Positions 42,604 through 50,817 of a stretch of 64,000 nucleotides of DNA are shown here, one piece after another. Under the pieces are notes generated by a model. It was not told the DNA's origin. It ran no database searches and worked only from the letters and a program-made list of their open reading frames with translations. How positions within the stretch are numbered: position 1 is the first letter of the stretch; each line of letters opens with the position of its first letter. Source of the DNA: DATBLE01 sp963719325 (lineage in GTDB: Bacteria > Actinomycetota > Thermoleophilia > Gaiellales > Gaiellaceae); assembly GCA_963719325.1 (NCBI GenBank), contig CAVRBW010000022.1:1-64000 (forward strand), given 5' to 3'. The position numbers and the translations under genes are program-made.

Positions 42604-43466
42604 TCGCGGCCGACCGGGACGACACCCTGAGCCCGGCCGTACCGTACGGCGCGGCCGGCCGTCCGTGCGTCCACCCCCTGCTCGAGCAGGCGCTGCCGTT
42701 GCTCGCTCTCCCGCCCGAGGCGTAGGAACAGCCACGCCAGCGCACCCAGCGTGACGAGCGAGCCCTCGATCATCATCAGCCCGCCCGCGATCCCCTGGTC
42801 GGCATGGGCGGAGATGCCCCAGCGCTCCACCGGGTGCTCGTAGAACGGGTAGAAGACGCCGCTCGACCAGATGAAGACGTTGCCGATGATGGTCTCGACG
42901 ACCCGGACGGCGACGATGTAGCCGAGCTTGAGCCCGGTCCCGAACCACTCCGGGCCCGGGAGCAACTCGATCACCGGCGCCCACATCAGCGAGCCGGCCG
43001 TGAAGAAGAGGATGTGCTGGGCGGCATGCAGGGCCTCGTGGTGGAGCGCGCCCTGGTACGCGATCGGAAGATGCCAGACGACGAGGTTCGCCGCCCAGAG
43101 CGGAAAGGCGACCAACGGATGGGTCAGGAACCGCAGCCGCACGACGACCGGCAGCGCGAGCACCGGACGGAGCAGCGGACCGCTCAGTCCGGCGACCATG
43201 CAGAGCGGTGCGAGGTCGCCGAGCAGCACGTGCTGCAGCATGTGCGCGAAGAGGAACTGCTCCTCTCCGAACGCGTGGACCGGTGAGGCGACCGCGACGA
43301 ACGCAAGCGCGAGCCCGAGCGCGAACAGCCAGCGGCGCCAGGCGACGACCGGCGTCCCGCGCCCGGCAAGCGTTGCCGCGCGGCGGTAGTAGAGAAAGGC
43401 AGCGGCCGCGATCAGGAGGAGCTGCGCGGGCTCGAAGGTCCAACTCGTCAGCGGGGACGGCCCCAT
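42579..43466 (-). CDS. ctaG: CtaG-type cytochrome c oxidase assembly protein
   Basis: A 295-residue integral membrane protein of the Caa3_CtaG family, which helps assemble the copper centre of caa3-type oxidases. Seven or so helices are visible, with conserved histidines in FAHMLQHVLLGDLAPLCM, VVWHLPIAYQGALHHEALHAAQHILFF and FYPFYEHPVERWG. This family is distinct from the Cox11 protein also called CtaG. The ATG is 6 bases from TACACT (minus strand, 43473-43478). It is divergent from purM. Confidence 0.9.
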   Translation of the reverse strand: MGPSPLTSWTFEPAQLLLIAAAAFLYYRRAATLAGRGTPVVAWRRWLFALGLALAFVAVASPVHAFGEEQFLFAHMLQHVLLGDLAPLCMVAGLSGPLLRPVLALPVVVRLRFLTHPLVAFPLWAANLVVWHLPIAYQGALHHEALHAAQHILFFTAGSLMWAPVIELLPGPEWFGTGLKLGYIVAVRVVETIIGNVFIWSSGVFYPFYEHPVERWGISAHADQGIAGGLMMIEGSLVTLGALAWLFLRLGRESEQRQRLLEQGVDARTAGRAVRYGRAQGVVPVGRDQERPDPT

Positions 43467-43472
43467 CGCGCC

Positions 43473-43499
43473 AGTGTAGGCCGCCTTCCCGCATAGACT
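43473..43499. promoter_or_regulatory. back-to-back leaderless promoters, ctaG / purM
   Basis: TACACT (minus, 43473-43478) and TAGACT (plus, 43494-43499) are separated by 15 bases. They lie 6 and 7 bases from the ctaG ATG and purM GTG. With this little space their -35 regions overlap, so the two genes may compete for polymerase. Confidence 0.6.
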
Positions 43500-43506
43500 C
43501 GCCGTC

Positions 43507-44406
43507 GTGGGCGGTAAGCCGACCTACGACGCAGCAGGGGTCTCGCTCGCGACCGCGGATGCGGTCGTCGAGCGCCTGCGCAACGCGGTCGAATCGACCG
43601 GAACAAAGGGGTTCGGCACCTTCAGCGGGCTCTACCCGCTCGGCGACGATCGCTTCCTGGCCGCCTCGATGGACTCAATCGGGACGAAACCGATCGTCGC
43701 CCGCGCGCGCGGCCTGCTGCGGAACTGCGGCGCGGACATGGCGGCGCATTGCATCAACGACGTCGCCACCTGTGGCGCAAAGCCGCTCTTCCTGCTCGAC
43801 TACGTGGCCGCAAGCGAGCTCCGGCTCGAGCAGGTCGCGGAGCTCGTCGAGGGCGCGGCCGAGGTCTGCCGCGAGGCGGAGTGCGCGTTGATCGGCGGGG
43901 AGACGGCGGAGATGCCCGACGTCTACCGCGAGGGCGAGCTCGACTTCGCCGCTGCCTGCGTGGGAATCGTGGAGCGAGACGACCTGATCGACGGGTCCCG
44001 CGTCCGCACCGGCGATGCCGTCGTCGGCTTCCCGTCGGGAGGGGTGCACGCGAACGGCTTCTCGCTCGTCCGGCGCGTGCTCGAGCAGGAGGACTACGAG
44101 GGCGACGACCTCCTGGCGCCGACGCGGCTGTACCTGGAAGACATCCGCTCGCTTCGCCGGGAGACCGACGTGCTGGCGCTGGCCCATGTGACTGGCGGCG
44201 GAATCGAGGGGAACCTCTCGCGAGTTCTCCCCGACGGGCTTCGAGCGGAGATCGACTGGAACGCCTGGGGGCGACCGCCCGTCTTCCATTGGCTTGCGCG
44301 TCATGTCGCCGAGGAGGAGCTGCGGCGGGTCTTCAACCTCGGGATCGGCTACTGCGCGGTCGTCTCGGACCCCGCGGGCCGGCAGGTGATCGGCCGGATC
44401 GGATGA
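43507..44406 (+). CDS. purM: AIR synthetase
   Basis: Converts FGAM to AIR with ATP. The 299-residue protein begins GKPTYDAAGVSLATADAVVERL and has SMDSIGTKPIVARA, NDVATCGAKPLFLLDYVA, LIGGETAEMPDVYREGELD and HVTGGGIEGNLSRVLP. It is shorter than the usual 330-350 residues because the last C-terminal segment after FNLGIGYCAVV is compressed. The GTG is 7 bases after TAGACT. Its stop overlaps the purN start (ATGA). Confidence 0.95.
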   Translation: MGGKPTYDAAGVSLATADAVVERLRNAVESTGTKGFGTFSGLYPLGDDRFLAASMDSIGTKPIVARARGLLRNCGADMAAHCINDVATCGAKPLFLLDYVAASELRLEQVAELVEGAAEVCREAECALIGGETAEMPDVYREGELDFAAACVGIVERDDLIDGSRVRTGDAVVGFPSGGVHANGFSLVRRVLEQEDYEGDDLLAPTRLYLEDIRSLRRETDVLALAHVTGGGIEGNLSRVLPDGLRAEIDWNAWGRPPVFHWLARHVAEEELRRVFNLGIGYCAVVSDPAGRQVIGRIG

Positions 44407-45332
44407 CGACATCGCGAGCGATCGGCGTGCTCGTGTCGGGAGAGGGTACGAACCTGCAGGCCCTGATCGACGCGGACTTGCCGATTCGCGGCGTGGCCTC
44501 GAACCTGGAAGGCGTCCCGGCGCTCGCGCGGGCGCAGCGGGCAGCGATTCCGGCGGCGGTCTTCGCGCTCGACGGCTATGCCGACCGGGAGGCGCGCGAC
44601 CTGGCGATGGCCGACTGGTTGGAGGATCTGGGCGTGCAGCTGGTCGTGCTCGCCGGGTACATGCACCTGTTGGCGCCGTCGTTCCTGGAGCGCTTCCCCG
44701 ATCGAGTCGTGAACGTCCATCCCTCGCTCCTTCCGTCGTTCCCCGGGATGCACTCGATCGAGGAGGCACTGGCAGCCGGGGTGGAGACGACCGGCGTCAC
44801 CGTGCACCTGGTCGACGAAGGCGTCGACTCCGGGCCCGTCCTCCGCCAGGAGCCGGTTCCCGTCGAGCCGCGGCAGACGCTGGTCGAACGGATCCATGGC
44901 GTCGAGCATCGACTGCTGCCGGAGGTGGTGCGCGAGTTAGCGTGTGGGAACCCGCGGTTCCCCCACGGTCCCCCTCTTTCTGCGCTCCCGTCCACGGCCC
45001 GTCGTCGGCCTCCCGGCGGGCAGGGCCCGGCTCCGGCCGCCAACCGCGGAACAGTCGCGGCCGTCCCGATCGAAGCCGTGATTCGCGCTCTCATATCCGC
45101 ATACGACAAGAGTGGCCTGGACGCGTTCGCGGCCGGTCTCCACGAGCTGGGCTGCGAGCTGGTGGCGAGCGGCGGCACCGCCGTCCTACCTGGAGGAGCA
45201 CGGCCTGCCGGTGACACGGGTGGAGAGCCTGACCGGCTTCGCCGAGATGCTCGGTCACCGCGTGGTCACGCTGCACCCCGCGGTGCACGGCGGCATCTTG
45301 GCCCGCCGGGACGTGCCCGGCGACCTCGCTGA
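44403..45332 (+). CDS. purN: GAR transformylase, frame runs on into the start of purH
   Basis: Adds a formyl group to GAR using 10-formyl-THF. Residues 1-180 are a complete PurN: VLVSGEGTNLQALIDA, VNVHPSLLPSFPGMHS with the catalytic His, and VDEGVDSGP with the catalytic Asp. At the expected end (VVRELA) there is no stop. The frame continues through a proline-rich stretch of about 45 codons into VIRALISAYDKSGLDAFAAG, which is the N-terminus of PurH, and ends at 45332 only because purH is frameshifted. Either a PurN-PurH fusion or a lost stop codon is present. Confidence 0.85.
   Translation: MTTSRAIGVLVSGEGTNLQALIDADLPIRGVASNLEGVPALARAQRAAIPAAVFALDGYADREARDLAMADWLEDLGVQLVVLAGYMHLLAPSFLERFPDRVVNVHPSLLPSFPGMHSIEEALAAGVETTGVTVHLVDEGVDSGPVLRQEPVPVEPRQTLVERIHGVEHRLLPEVVRELACGNPRFPHGPPLSALPSTARRRPPGGQGPAPAANRGTVAAVPIEAVIRALISAYDKSGLDAFAAGLHELGCELVASGGTAVLPGGARPAGDTGGEPDRLRRDARSPRGHAAPRGARRHLGPPGRARRPR
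44944..44966 (+). terminator. hairpin at the purN-purH junction
   Basis: GTGGGAACC, loop CGC, then GGTTCC with a 2-base bulge and CAC form a stem at the point where PurN homology ends; CCCCCTCTTTC follows. Its position suits a terminator or attenuator between separate purN and purH genes. Confidence 0.45.
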
Positions 45333-46611
45333 CCTCGAGACGCACGGGATCGAGCCCTTCGACCTCGTCGTCGTCAACCTCTATCCCTTCTCCGAAGCCG
45401 CCGTCCGCGAAGGCGCCGCCGAGACCGACGCGATCGAGATGATCGACATCGGCGGGCCAGCGCTGCTCCGGGCCGCAGCCAAGAACTTCGCCTGGGTCGC
45501 GCCGGTCTGCCGGCCGGAGCGCTACCCGGAGGTGCTCGCTGAGCTGCGCGCGGGAGGCCTTTCGTCCGAGACGCGGAGGCGGCTCGCCGCGGAGACGTTC
45601 GCCGCGACCGCCGCCTACGACTCGGCGATTGCGGCGTGGTTCGGTCGAGGCGACGCGTTGCCGGCCACGCTCGTTCCCACGTTCGTGAAGGAGCGCGACC
45701 TTGCCTACGGCGAGAATCCGCATCAGCGCGCCGCCTACTACCGCGAGGCCGGCGCCGGCCGGCACCTGCTCTCTCAGGTCGAGCAGTTGAGCGGTCGTGA
45801 CCTGTCCTACAACAACCTCAACGACCTCGCGGGCGCGCGGCGAATCGTCGAAGAGCTGGCCGGGCCGGCGTGCGTGATCGTCAAGCACGCCAATCCGTGC
45901 GGCGTAGCGGTCGCAGAATCGATCGAGGAGGCATACGAGTCCGCGCTCGCCTCTGATCCGGTTTCGGCGTTCGGCGGTGTGGTCGTCCTCAACCGGCCCG
46001 TCTCGCCGGCGCTCGGCGCCCGCATTGCCGAGCAGTTCGTCGAGGTGCTGTTCGCCCCTGGATACGAGGAGGGCGCGCTCGATGCGCTGCGGAAGAAGGA
46101 GGCCCTGCGGATCCTCCTCACGTCGGAGTCGCCGCACGCGCCAGTGAGCCAGAGCGACTTCCGGCGAGTGCTCGGGGGGTTGCTCGCCCAGGACGGGGAC
46201 GTGGGAGTCGACGAGCGGGCCGAGATGGAAGTCGTATGCGGCGAGCCGAGCGAGGGCGACTGGGACGATCTCCTCTTCGCATGGCGGGTCTGCAAGCACG
46301 TGACCTCGAACGCGATCGTGTTGGCGACGGCCGGACGGACGATCGGGATCGGCGCCGGCCAGATGAGCCGTGTCGACGCGGTGCGGATCGCGCTCGAGAA
46401 GGCGCGCGAGCACGGGCACGACCTCGCGGGCGCGGCGCTCGCCTCCGACGCGTTCTTCCCGTTCGCGGACGGTCCCGAGCTCGCGCTGGCGGCCGGCGTG
46501 ACGGCGATCATCCAGCCGGGCGGCTCGAAGCGCGACGCCGAGGTCGTCGCCGCGGTCGAGGCGGCCGGCGCGGCGATGGTCTTCACCGGCAAGCGGCACT
46601 TCCGCCACTAG
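45078..46611 (+). pseudogene. purH: AICAR transformylase/IMP cyclohydrolase, frameshifted near the start
   Basis: Bifunctional enzyme for the last two steps to IMP. The GTG at 45078 starts IRALISAYDKSGLDAFAAG in the purN frame. After LVASGGTA the frame must shift: removing the G at about 45183 continues SYLEEHGLPVTRVESLTGFAEMLGHRVVTLHPAVHG and the whole remaining protein. The rest is intact, including KHANPCGVA, SDPVSAFGGVV, SNAIVLA and DAFFPFADG, ending TGKRHFRH. A single inserted base in an essential gene suggests a sequence error. Confidence 0.88.
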
Positions 46612-46683
46612 CGCGGGAGAGCACGTGACGGTTTCGTTCCAGGGACTGTCCCTCGGACCTGGCCGGATACGCTTCGGCCCGGC

Positions 46684-48066
46684 GTGGCCCGCACCTACCC
46701 GACGATTCTCGACCTGATCGGCTCGACGCCGGTCGTCCGCCTCCAGCACCTCGGGCGCGAGCTCGAGCCGACACTGCTCGTGAAGCTCGAGTATCTGAAC
46801 CCGGGCGGATCGAACAAGGATCGGATCGCGCTCAGCATGATCGAACGGGCCGAGGAGAGCGGGAAGCTCAGACTGGGCGGGACGATCGTCGAGCCGACGT
46901 CCGGCAATACCGGCGTCGGCCTCGCACTCGCGGCGGCGATCAAGGGCTACAAGATGATCTTCGTCGTCCCCGACAAGGTCGCGCCGGAGAAGATCGCCCT
47001 GCTCCGGGCCTTCGGCGCCGAGGTCGTGATCTGCCCCACGGCGGTCGACCCCGACTCGCCCGAGAGCTACTACCTCGTCTCCGACCGGCTCGCCGAGGAG
47101 ATCCCCGGCGCGTACAAGCCCGACCAGTACTCGAATCCCGGCAACGCGGAGGCCCACTACCGCACGACCGGCCCGGAGATCTGGGAGCAGGCCGGCGGAG
47201 AGCTGGACGCGGTCGTGATCACCGTCGGCACCGGCGGCTCGATCACCGGCGTCGGCCGCTACCTGAAGGAGCAGAAGCCTGATCTGCTCGTGATCGGAGC
47301 CGACCCGGAGGGCTCGATCTACTCCGGCGGGCCCGTGCACCCGTATCTGGTCGAGGGGATCGGCAAGGACACGTTCCCGGAGAGCTTCGACCCCTCCGTC
47401 GTGGACGAGTACGTCAGCGTCTCCGACCGCGACTCGTTCCTGACCGCGCGGCGCCTCGCCCGCGAGGAGGGCATCCTCAGCGGTGGCTCGGGTGGCACCT
47501 CGGTGTTCGCGATGCTCGAGCTCGCGAGACGCTTCGGCCCGGAGACCACGCTCCTGACCACGATCCCGGACGGCGGTCGCGGCTACCTGTCGAAGCTCTA
47601 CGACGACAACTGGATGCTCGAGCACGGCTTCCTCGAGCGGCGCGGAGCGCCGGACACGGTCGCGCAGGTGCTCACCTTCAAGCACGCCGAGAACGGCGTC
47701 CCCGACCTGATCGTGTGCGAGGCGCATCAGAAGGTCGGCGAGGCGGTGGAGCTGATGCAGCGGTACGGGATCTCGCAGCTCCCGGTCGTTCGCGAGGCCC
47801 CGGCCGAGTCGCTCGCAGACGTGATCGGCTCGCTGAACGAGCGAGCCCTCCTCGATCGCATCTTCAGGAACCCGGATGTGCTCGGCGAGGAGGTCGCCGG
47901 CGCGATGCAGCCGCCGCTCGGAGCCGTCGACCTCCGCGACAGCGTCGACAAGGTGTTCTCCGACCTCCAGGATCAGCGCCAGGCGGTCGTCGTCGCAGAC
48001 GCCGGACGGCCGCAGGCGGTGCTGACGCGCTCCGACCTCCTCGAGTACCTGGCGCGCCGCCCGTGA
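46684..48066 (+). CDS. cbs: cystathionine beta-synthase with C-terminal CBS pair
   Basis: PLP enzyme condensing serine and homocysteine to cystathionine. The 460-residue protein has the fold-type II core with LNPGGSNKDRIAL (PLP Lys45), EPTSGNTGVGLA and the phosphate-binding VGTGGSITGVGRYL. Residues about 340-460 form two CBS domains (VGEAVELMQRYGISQLPVV, QAVVVADAGRPQAVLTRSDLLEYL), which may bind an adenosyl regulator. The GTG lies 10 bases after a TACGCT hexamer. Paired with the CGL gene at 50818 it gives reverse transsulfuration to cysteine. Confidence 0.93.
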   Translation: MARTYPTILDLIGSTPVVRLQHLGRELEPTLLVKLEYLNPGGSNKDRIALSMIERAEESGKLRLGGTIVEPTSGNTGVGLALAAAIKGYKMIFVVPDKVAPEKIALLRAFGAEVVICPTAVDPDSPESYYLVSDRLAEEIPGAYKPDQYSNPGNAEAHYRTTGPEIWEQAGGELDAVVITVGTGGSITGVGRYLKEQKPDLLVIGADPEGSIYSGGPVHPYLVEGIGKDTFPESFDPSVVDEYVSVSDRDSFLTARRLAREEGILSGGSGGTSVFAMLELARRFGPETTLLTTIPDGGRGYLSKLYDDNWMLEHGFLERRGAPDTVAQVLTFKHAENGVPDLIVCEAHQKVGEAVELMQRYGISQLPVVREAPAESLADVIGSLNERALLDRIFRNPDVLGEEVAGAMQPPLGAVDLRDSVDKVFSDLQDQRQAVVVADAGRPQAVLTRSDLLEYLARRP

Positions 48067-48662
48067 AGCTCTACAACTCCCAGGTCTCCGGCAATTGCTG
48101 GAAGGTGCGGCAGCTGCTGAGCCTGCTCGAGATCCCGTACGAGCGGATCGAGCTCGACGTGGTCGACAGGTCGAACCGGCAGGAGGTGCTCGGGGGCAAG
48201 AACCCGGCCCTGCGCGTCCCGACGCTCGAACTGGACACCGGCGAGCACCTGGCCGAGTCGAACGCGATCATCTGGTACCTCGCCGACGGCACCCCGTACC
48301 TGCCCGGCAACGCGCTCGAGCGCGCCCGCGTCCTCCAGTGGATGTTCTTCGAGCAATACGAGGTCGAGCCGAACCTCGCGGTCGCGCGCTTCTGGATCTC
48401 CGTGCTCGGTCAGCGCGAGCAGTACGCGGTCGAGCTGGAGGGCAAGTGGCGCGGCGGCAGCCGGGCCCTGGACGCGCTCGAGGGCCACCTCGCCGGCCGT
48501 GAGTGGCTCGTCGGAGAGGCGTACTCGATCGCGGACATCTCGCTCTTCGCGTACACGCACGTGGCCGAGGAGGGCGACTTCGACCTCGGCGCCTACCCGG
48601 CGGTGCGGGCCTGGCTCGACCGAGTCGCAGCCACTCCAGGACACATCGCGATCGAGGCATAA
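48063..48662 (+). CDS. glutathione S-transferase-like protein
   Basis: A 199-residue protein with the thioredoxin-like GST N-terminal domain (MKLYNSQVSGNCWKVRQLLSLLEIPYERIELDVV; LRVPTLELDTGEHLAESNAIIWYLA) and the helical C-terminal domain (AYSIADISLFAYTHVAEEGDFDLGAYPAVRAWLDRV). Ser7 or nearby Ser/Cys could be the thiol-activating residue. Many actinobacteria lack glutathione, so the real thiol or function is open. Its GTG overlaps the CBS stop. Confidence 0.88.
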   Translation: MKLYNSQVSGNCWKVRQLLSLLEIPYERIELDVVDRSNRQEVLGGKNPALRVPTLELDTGEHLAESNAIIWYLADGTPYLPGNALERARVLQWMFFEQYEVEPNLAVARFWISVLGQREQYAVELEGKWRGGSRALDALEGHLAGREWLVGEAYSIADISLFAYTHVAEEGDFDLGAYPAVRAWLDRVAATPGHIAIEA

Positions 48663-48691
48663 GCCTCGCCTCGCCCGCGTTGAGCCCGAAC

Positions 48692-49825
48692 GTGGAGACG
48701 GTTTCGCTTGCGCAGCTACGCCGCTACGTCGTCGCCCATCAGGGCTACGCCACCCGATTCCGGCGAAGCCGCGCGACGGACGTCGTCACGACGATCCGCC
48801 GCCTGGGGTGCGTCCAGCTCGACTCGATCTCGACGGTCGACCGTGCCCACCGGCTGACGCTCGCCTCTCGCGTCGGCGCGTATCCCCGCGGAACCGTCAC
48901 GCACTTGTTGCAGACCGGCCGCATCTTCGAGTACTGGGCGCACGAGGCCTGCCTCGTCCCGATCGAGGACTACCCGCTCTTCAAGCGGCGGATGGAGCAC
49001 CTGCGCGACCGTCACTGGTGGGGCCGCGAGCACCGGCACGACCCGAAGGTCAAGAAGCGGGTTCTCGAGGCGCTCCGCGAGCAGGGGCCGCTGCCGACCC
49101 GGTTCTTCGAAGGCGGAGGCGGCGGCGGGATGTGGAACTGGAAGCCCGAGAAGCGGATCCTCGAGGACCTCTTCGCCGCGGGAGAGGTCGTCGTCGCCGG
49201 CCGCGACAGCTTCCAGCGCCTCTACTCCCTGCCGGAACACGTGATCCCGCCCGAATATCTCGCTGCGCCGGCGCCGTCCGACGAGGCGTTCCAGCGGGCC
49301 TACGCCCTCCGCGCGGTCGAGGCGCGGGGCGCGCTCACCGAGGCGGGAATCGCCGAGCACTGCCGGTTTCGCGGCGGCGCGAAGGCGATGCGGCCGGTCG
49401 TCGACCGGCTCGAGGCAGATGGGCTCGTCCGACGGGTCGCGCCGGCAGACGGTGGGTCGCCCGTCGTCGTTCCGGCTGCGGCGACGATCGACGGAGCCTC
49501 GAGCGGCGGCGTCCTCCTCTGTCCGTTCGACAACCTGCTCTGGGATCGGGCCTTCGTCGAGCGCGTGTTCGGCTTCCGGCACGTGATCGAGGTCTACAAG
49601 CGGGGTCACGAGCGGGTGTACGGCTACTACGTGCTCCCGTTCCTCTACGGAGACCGGCTGGTCGGTCGCACCGACCTGAAAGCCGACCGGGCCGAGGGCG
49701 TCCTGCGCCTGCGTGGCCTGCACTTCGAGCCGAAGGTGCGCCGTTCGCGTGCGCTCGAGTCGGCGCTCGAACGGGCGCTCGACCGGCTCGCGCGCGTGCT
49801 CGGCCTGGAGCGGGTCGAACGGTGA
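48692..49825 (+). CDS. YcaQ/AZL-family DNA glycosylase, first tandem copy
   Basis: A 377-residue winged-helix protein of the HTH_42 family, whose characterised members unhook DNA interstrand crosslinks or excise alkylated bases. The catalytic Q-x-D motif is GCVQLDSIST (Q42, D44). Other blocks are AHEACLVPIEDYPLFKRRM, PFDNLLWDRAFVERVFGF and ERVYGYYVLPFLYGDRLVGR. The start is uncertain: GTG 48692 or TTG 48680. It overlaps the second copy by 4 bases. Confidence 0.87.
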   Translation: METVSLAQLRRYVVAHQGYATRFRRSRATDVVTTIRRLGCVQLDSISTVDRAHRLTLASRVGAYPRGTVTHLLQTGRIFEYWAHEACLVPIEDYPLFKRRMEHLRDRHWWGREHRHDPKVKKRVLEALREQGPLPTRFFEGGGGGGMWNWKPEKRILEDLFAAGEVVVAGRDSFQRLYSLPEHVIPPEYLAAPAPSDEAFQRAYALRAVEARGALTEAGIAEHCRFRGGAKAMRPVVDRLEADGLVRRVAPADGGSPVVVPAAATIDGASSGGVLLCPFDNLLWDRAFVERVFGFRHVIEVYKRGHERVYGYYVLPFLYGDRLVGRTDLKADRAEGVLRLRGLHFEPKVRRSRALESALERALDRLARVLGLERVER

Positions 49826-50805
49826 TCGAGGTCTCGCGCGAGGACGCGCGCCGGATCGCGGTTCGCGCGCAGCTCCTCGACGCTTCCGCGGCCGGTGTGC
49901 TCGATACCGTCCACCGGCTCGGGTTCCTCCAGATCGATCCGATCTCCACCGTGGCGCCGCCGCAGCATCTCGTGCTCTGGAGCCGGCTCGGTCGGCGATA
50001 CGACCGGGTGGAGCTCGACCGGCTGCTCTGGGAGGAGCGGAAGCTCGTCGAATGGGACGCGTTTCTGTGGCCGATGGAGGACCTGCCGCTTCTGAGGGCT
50101 CTGATGCGGCGCCGCGACCGGAAGCTCGACCTGCGGCTGATCGCGTGGCTGAAGGAGAACGCGTCGTACCGCCGGTACGTGCTGCGCGAGCTCGACCGGC
50201 GCGGGCCGCTCCTCTCCCGCGAGATCGCGGACCACGAGCCGACGAAGCGCGAGGTTCACCGCTGGTGGGGCGAGCGGAAGATGGGGCTGATGCTCGGCGT
50301 GCTGAACGCGCGCGGCGAGGTGGCGGTCGTCGGCCGGCACGGCAACCAACGCGTCTGGGACCTCGCCGAACGCTGGTACCCGGAGACCGAGAAGGTGCCG
50401 TTGCCGGAGGCGAGAGCGATCTTCGCGGAGAAGCGCTTCCGTGCGCTCGGCGTGAAGCTCCAGAAAGGGCGGCTCCTCGCGCACCCCGACGCCGAGGATG
50501 GGCCGGTGCCGGATCGCGTCACACTGCTCTCGCCCTTCGACCGCCTCGTGCACGACCGCGCCCGCGCCGAGGCGCTCTGGGACTTCCGCTATCGGCTGGA
50601 GATGTACGTGCCGAAGGAGAAGCGCGAGTACGGCTACTACGTGCTGCCGCTGCTCGTCGGTGACGAGCTCGCCGGGCGCGCCGAGCCCGTCTTCGACCCG
50701 AAGACGCGCACGCTGCGCCTGCTCGGCGCCTGGGGTGACACCTCCCGGCTCGACGAGGCGCTCGCCGATCTCGCCGCCTGGCTGGGTGCGGAGATGATCA
50801 TCTAG
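49822..50805 (+). CDS. YcaQ/AZL-family DNA glycosylase, second tandem copy
   Basis: A 327-residue paralogue of the preceding gene. The catalytic Q-x-D is GFLQIDPIST (Q37, D39). Shared blocks are WDAFLWPMEDLPLLRALMRR, SPFDRLVHDRARAEALWDFRYRLEMYVPKEKREYGYYVLPLL. The two copies are clearly diverged outside the motifs, so this is not a recent duplication and they may recognise different adducts. It starts GTGA over the previous stop, indicating coupled expression. Confidence 0.87.
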   Translation: MIEVSREDARRIAVRAQLLDASAAGVLDTVHRLGFLQIDPISTVAPPQHLVLWSRLGRRYDRVELDRLLWEERKLVEWDAFLWPMEDLPLLRALMRRRDRKLDLRLIAWLKENASYRRYVLRELDRRGPLLSREIADHEPTKREVHRWWGERKMGLMLGVLNARGEVAVVGRHGNQRVWDLAERWYPETEKVPLPEARAIFAEKRFRALGVKLQKGRLLAHPDAEDGPVPDRVTLLSPFDRLVHDRARAEALWDFRYRLEMYVPKEKREYGYYVLPLLVGDELAGRAEPVFDPKTRTLRLLGAWGDTSRLDEALADLAAWLGAEMII

Positions 50806-50817
50806 CATCGAGCGCTG

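Noticed and set aside
45091..47727. An 878-codon minus-strand frame
   Set aside because: Antisense to purH and the CBS gene; no motif and shadow-like composition.
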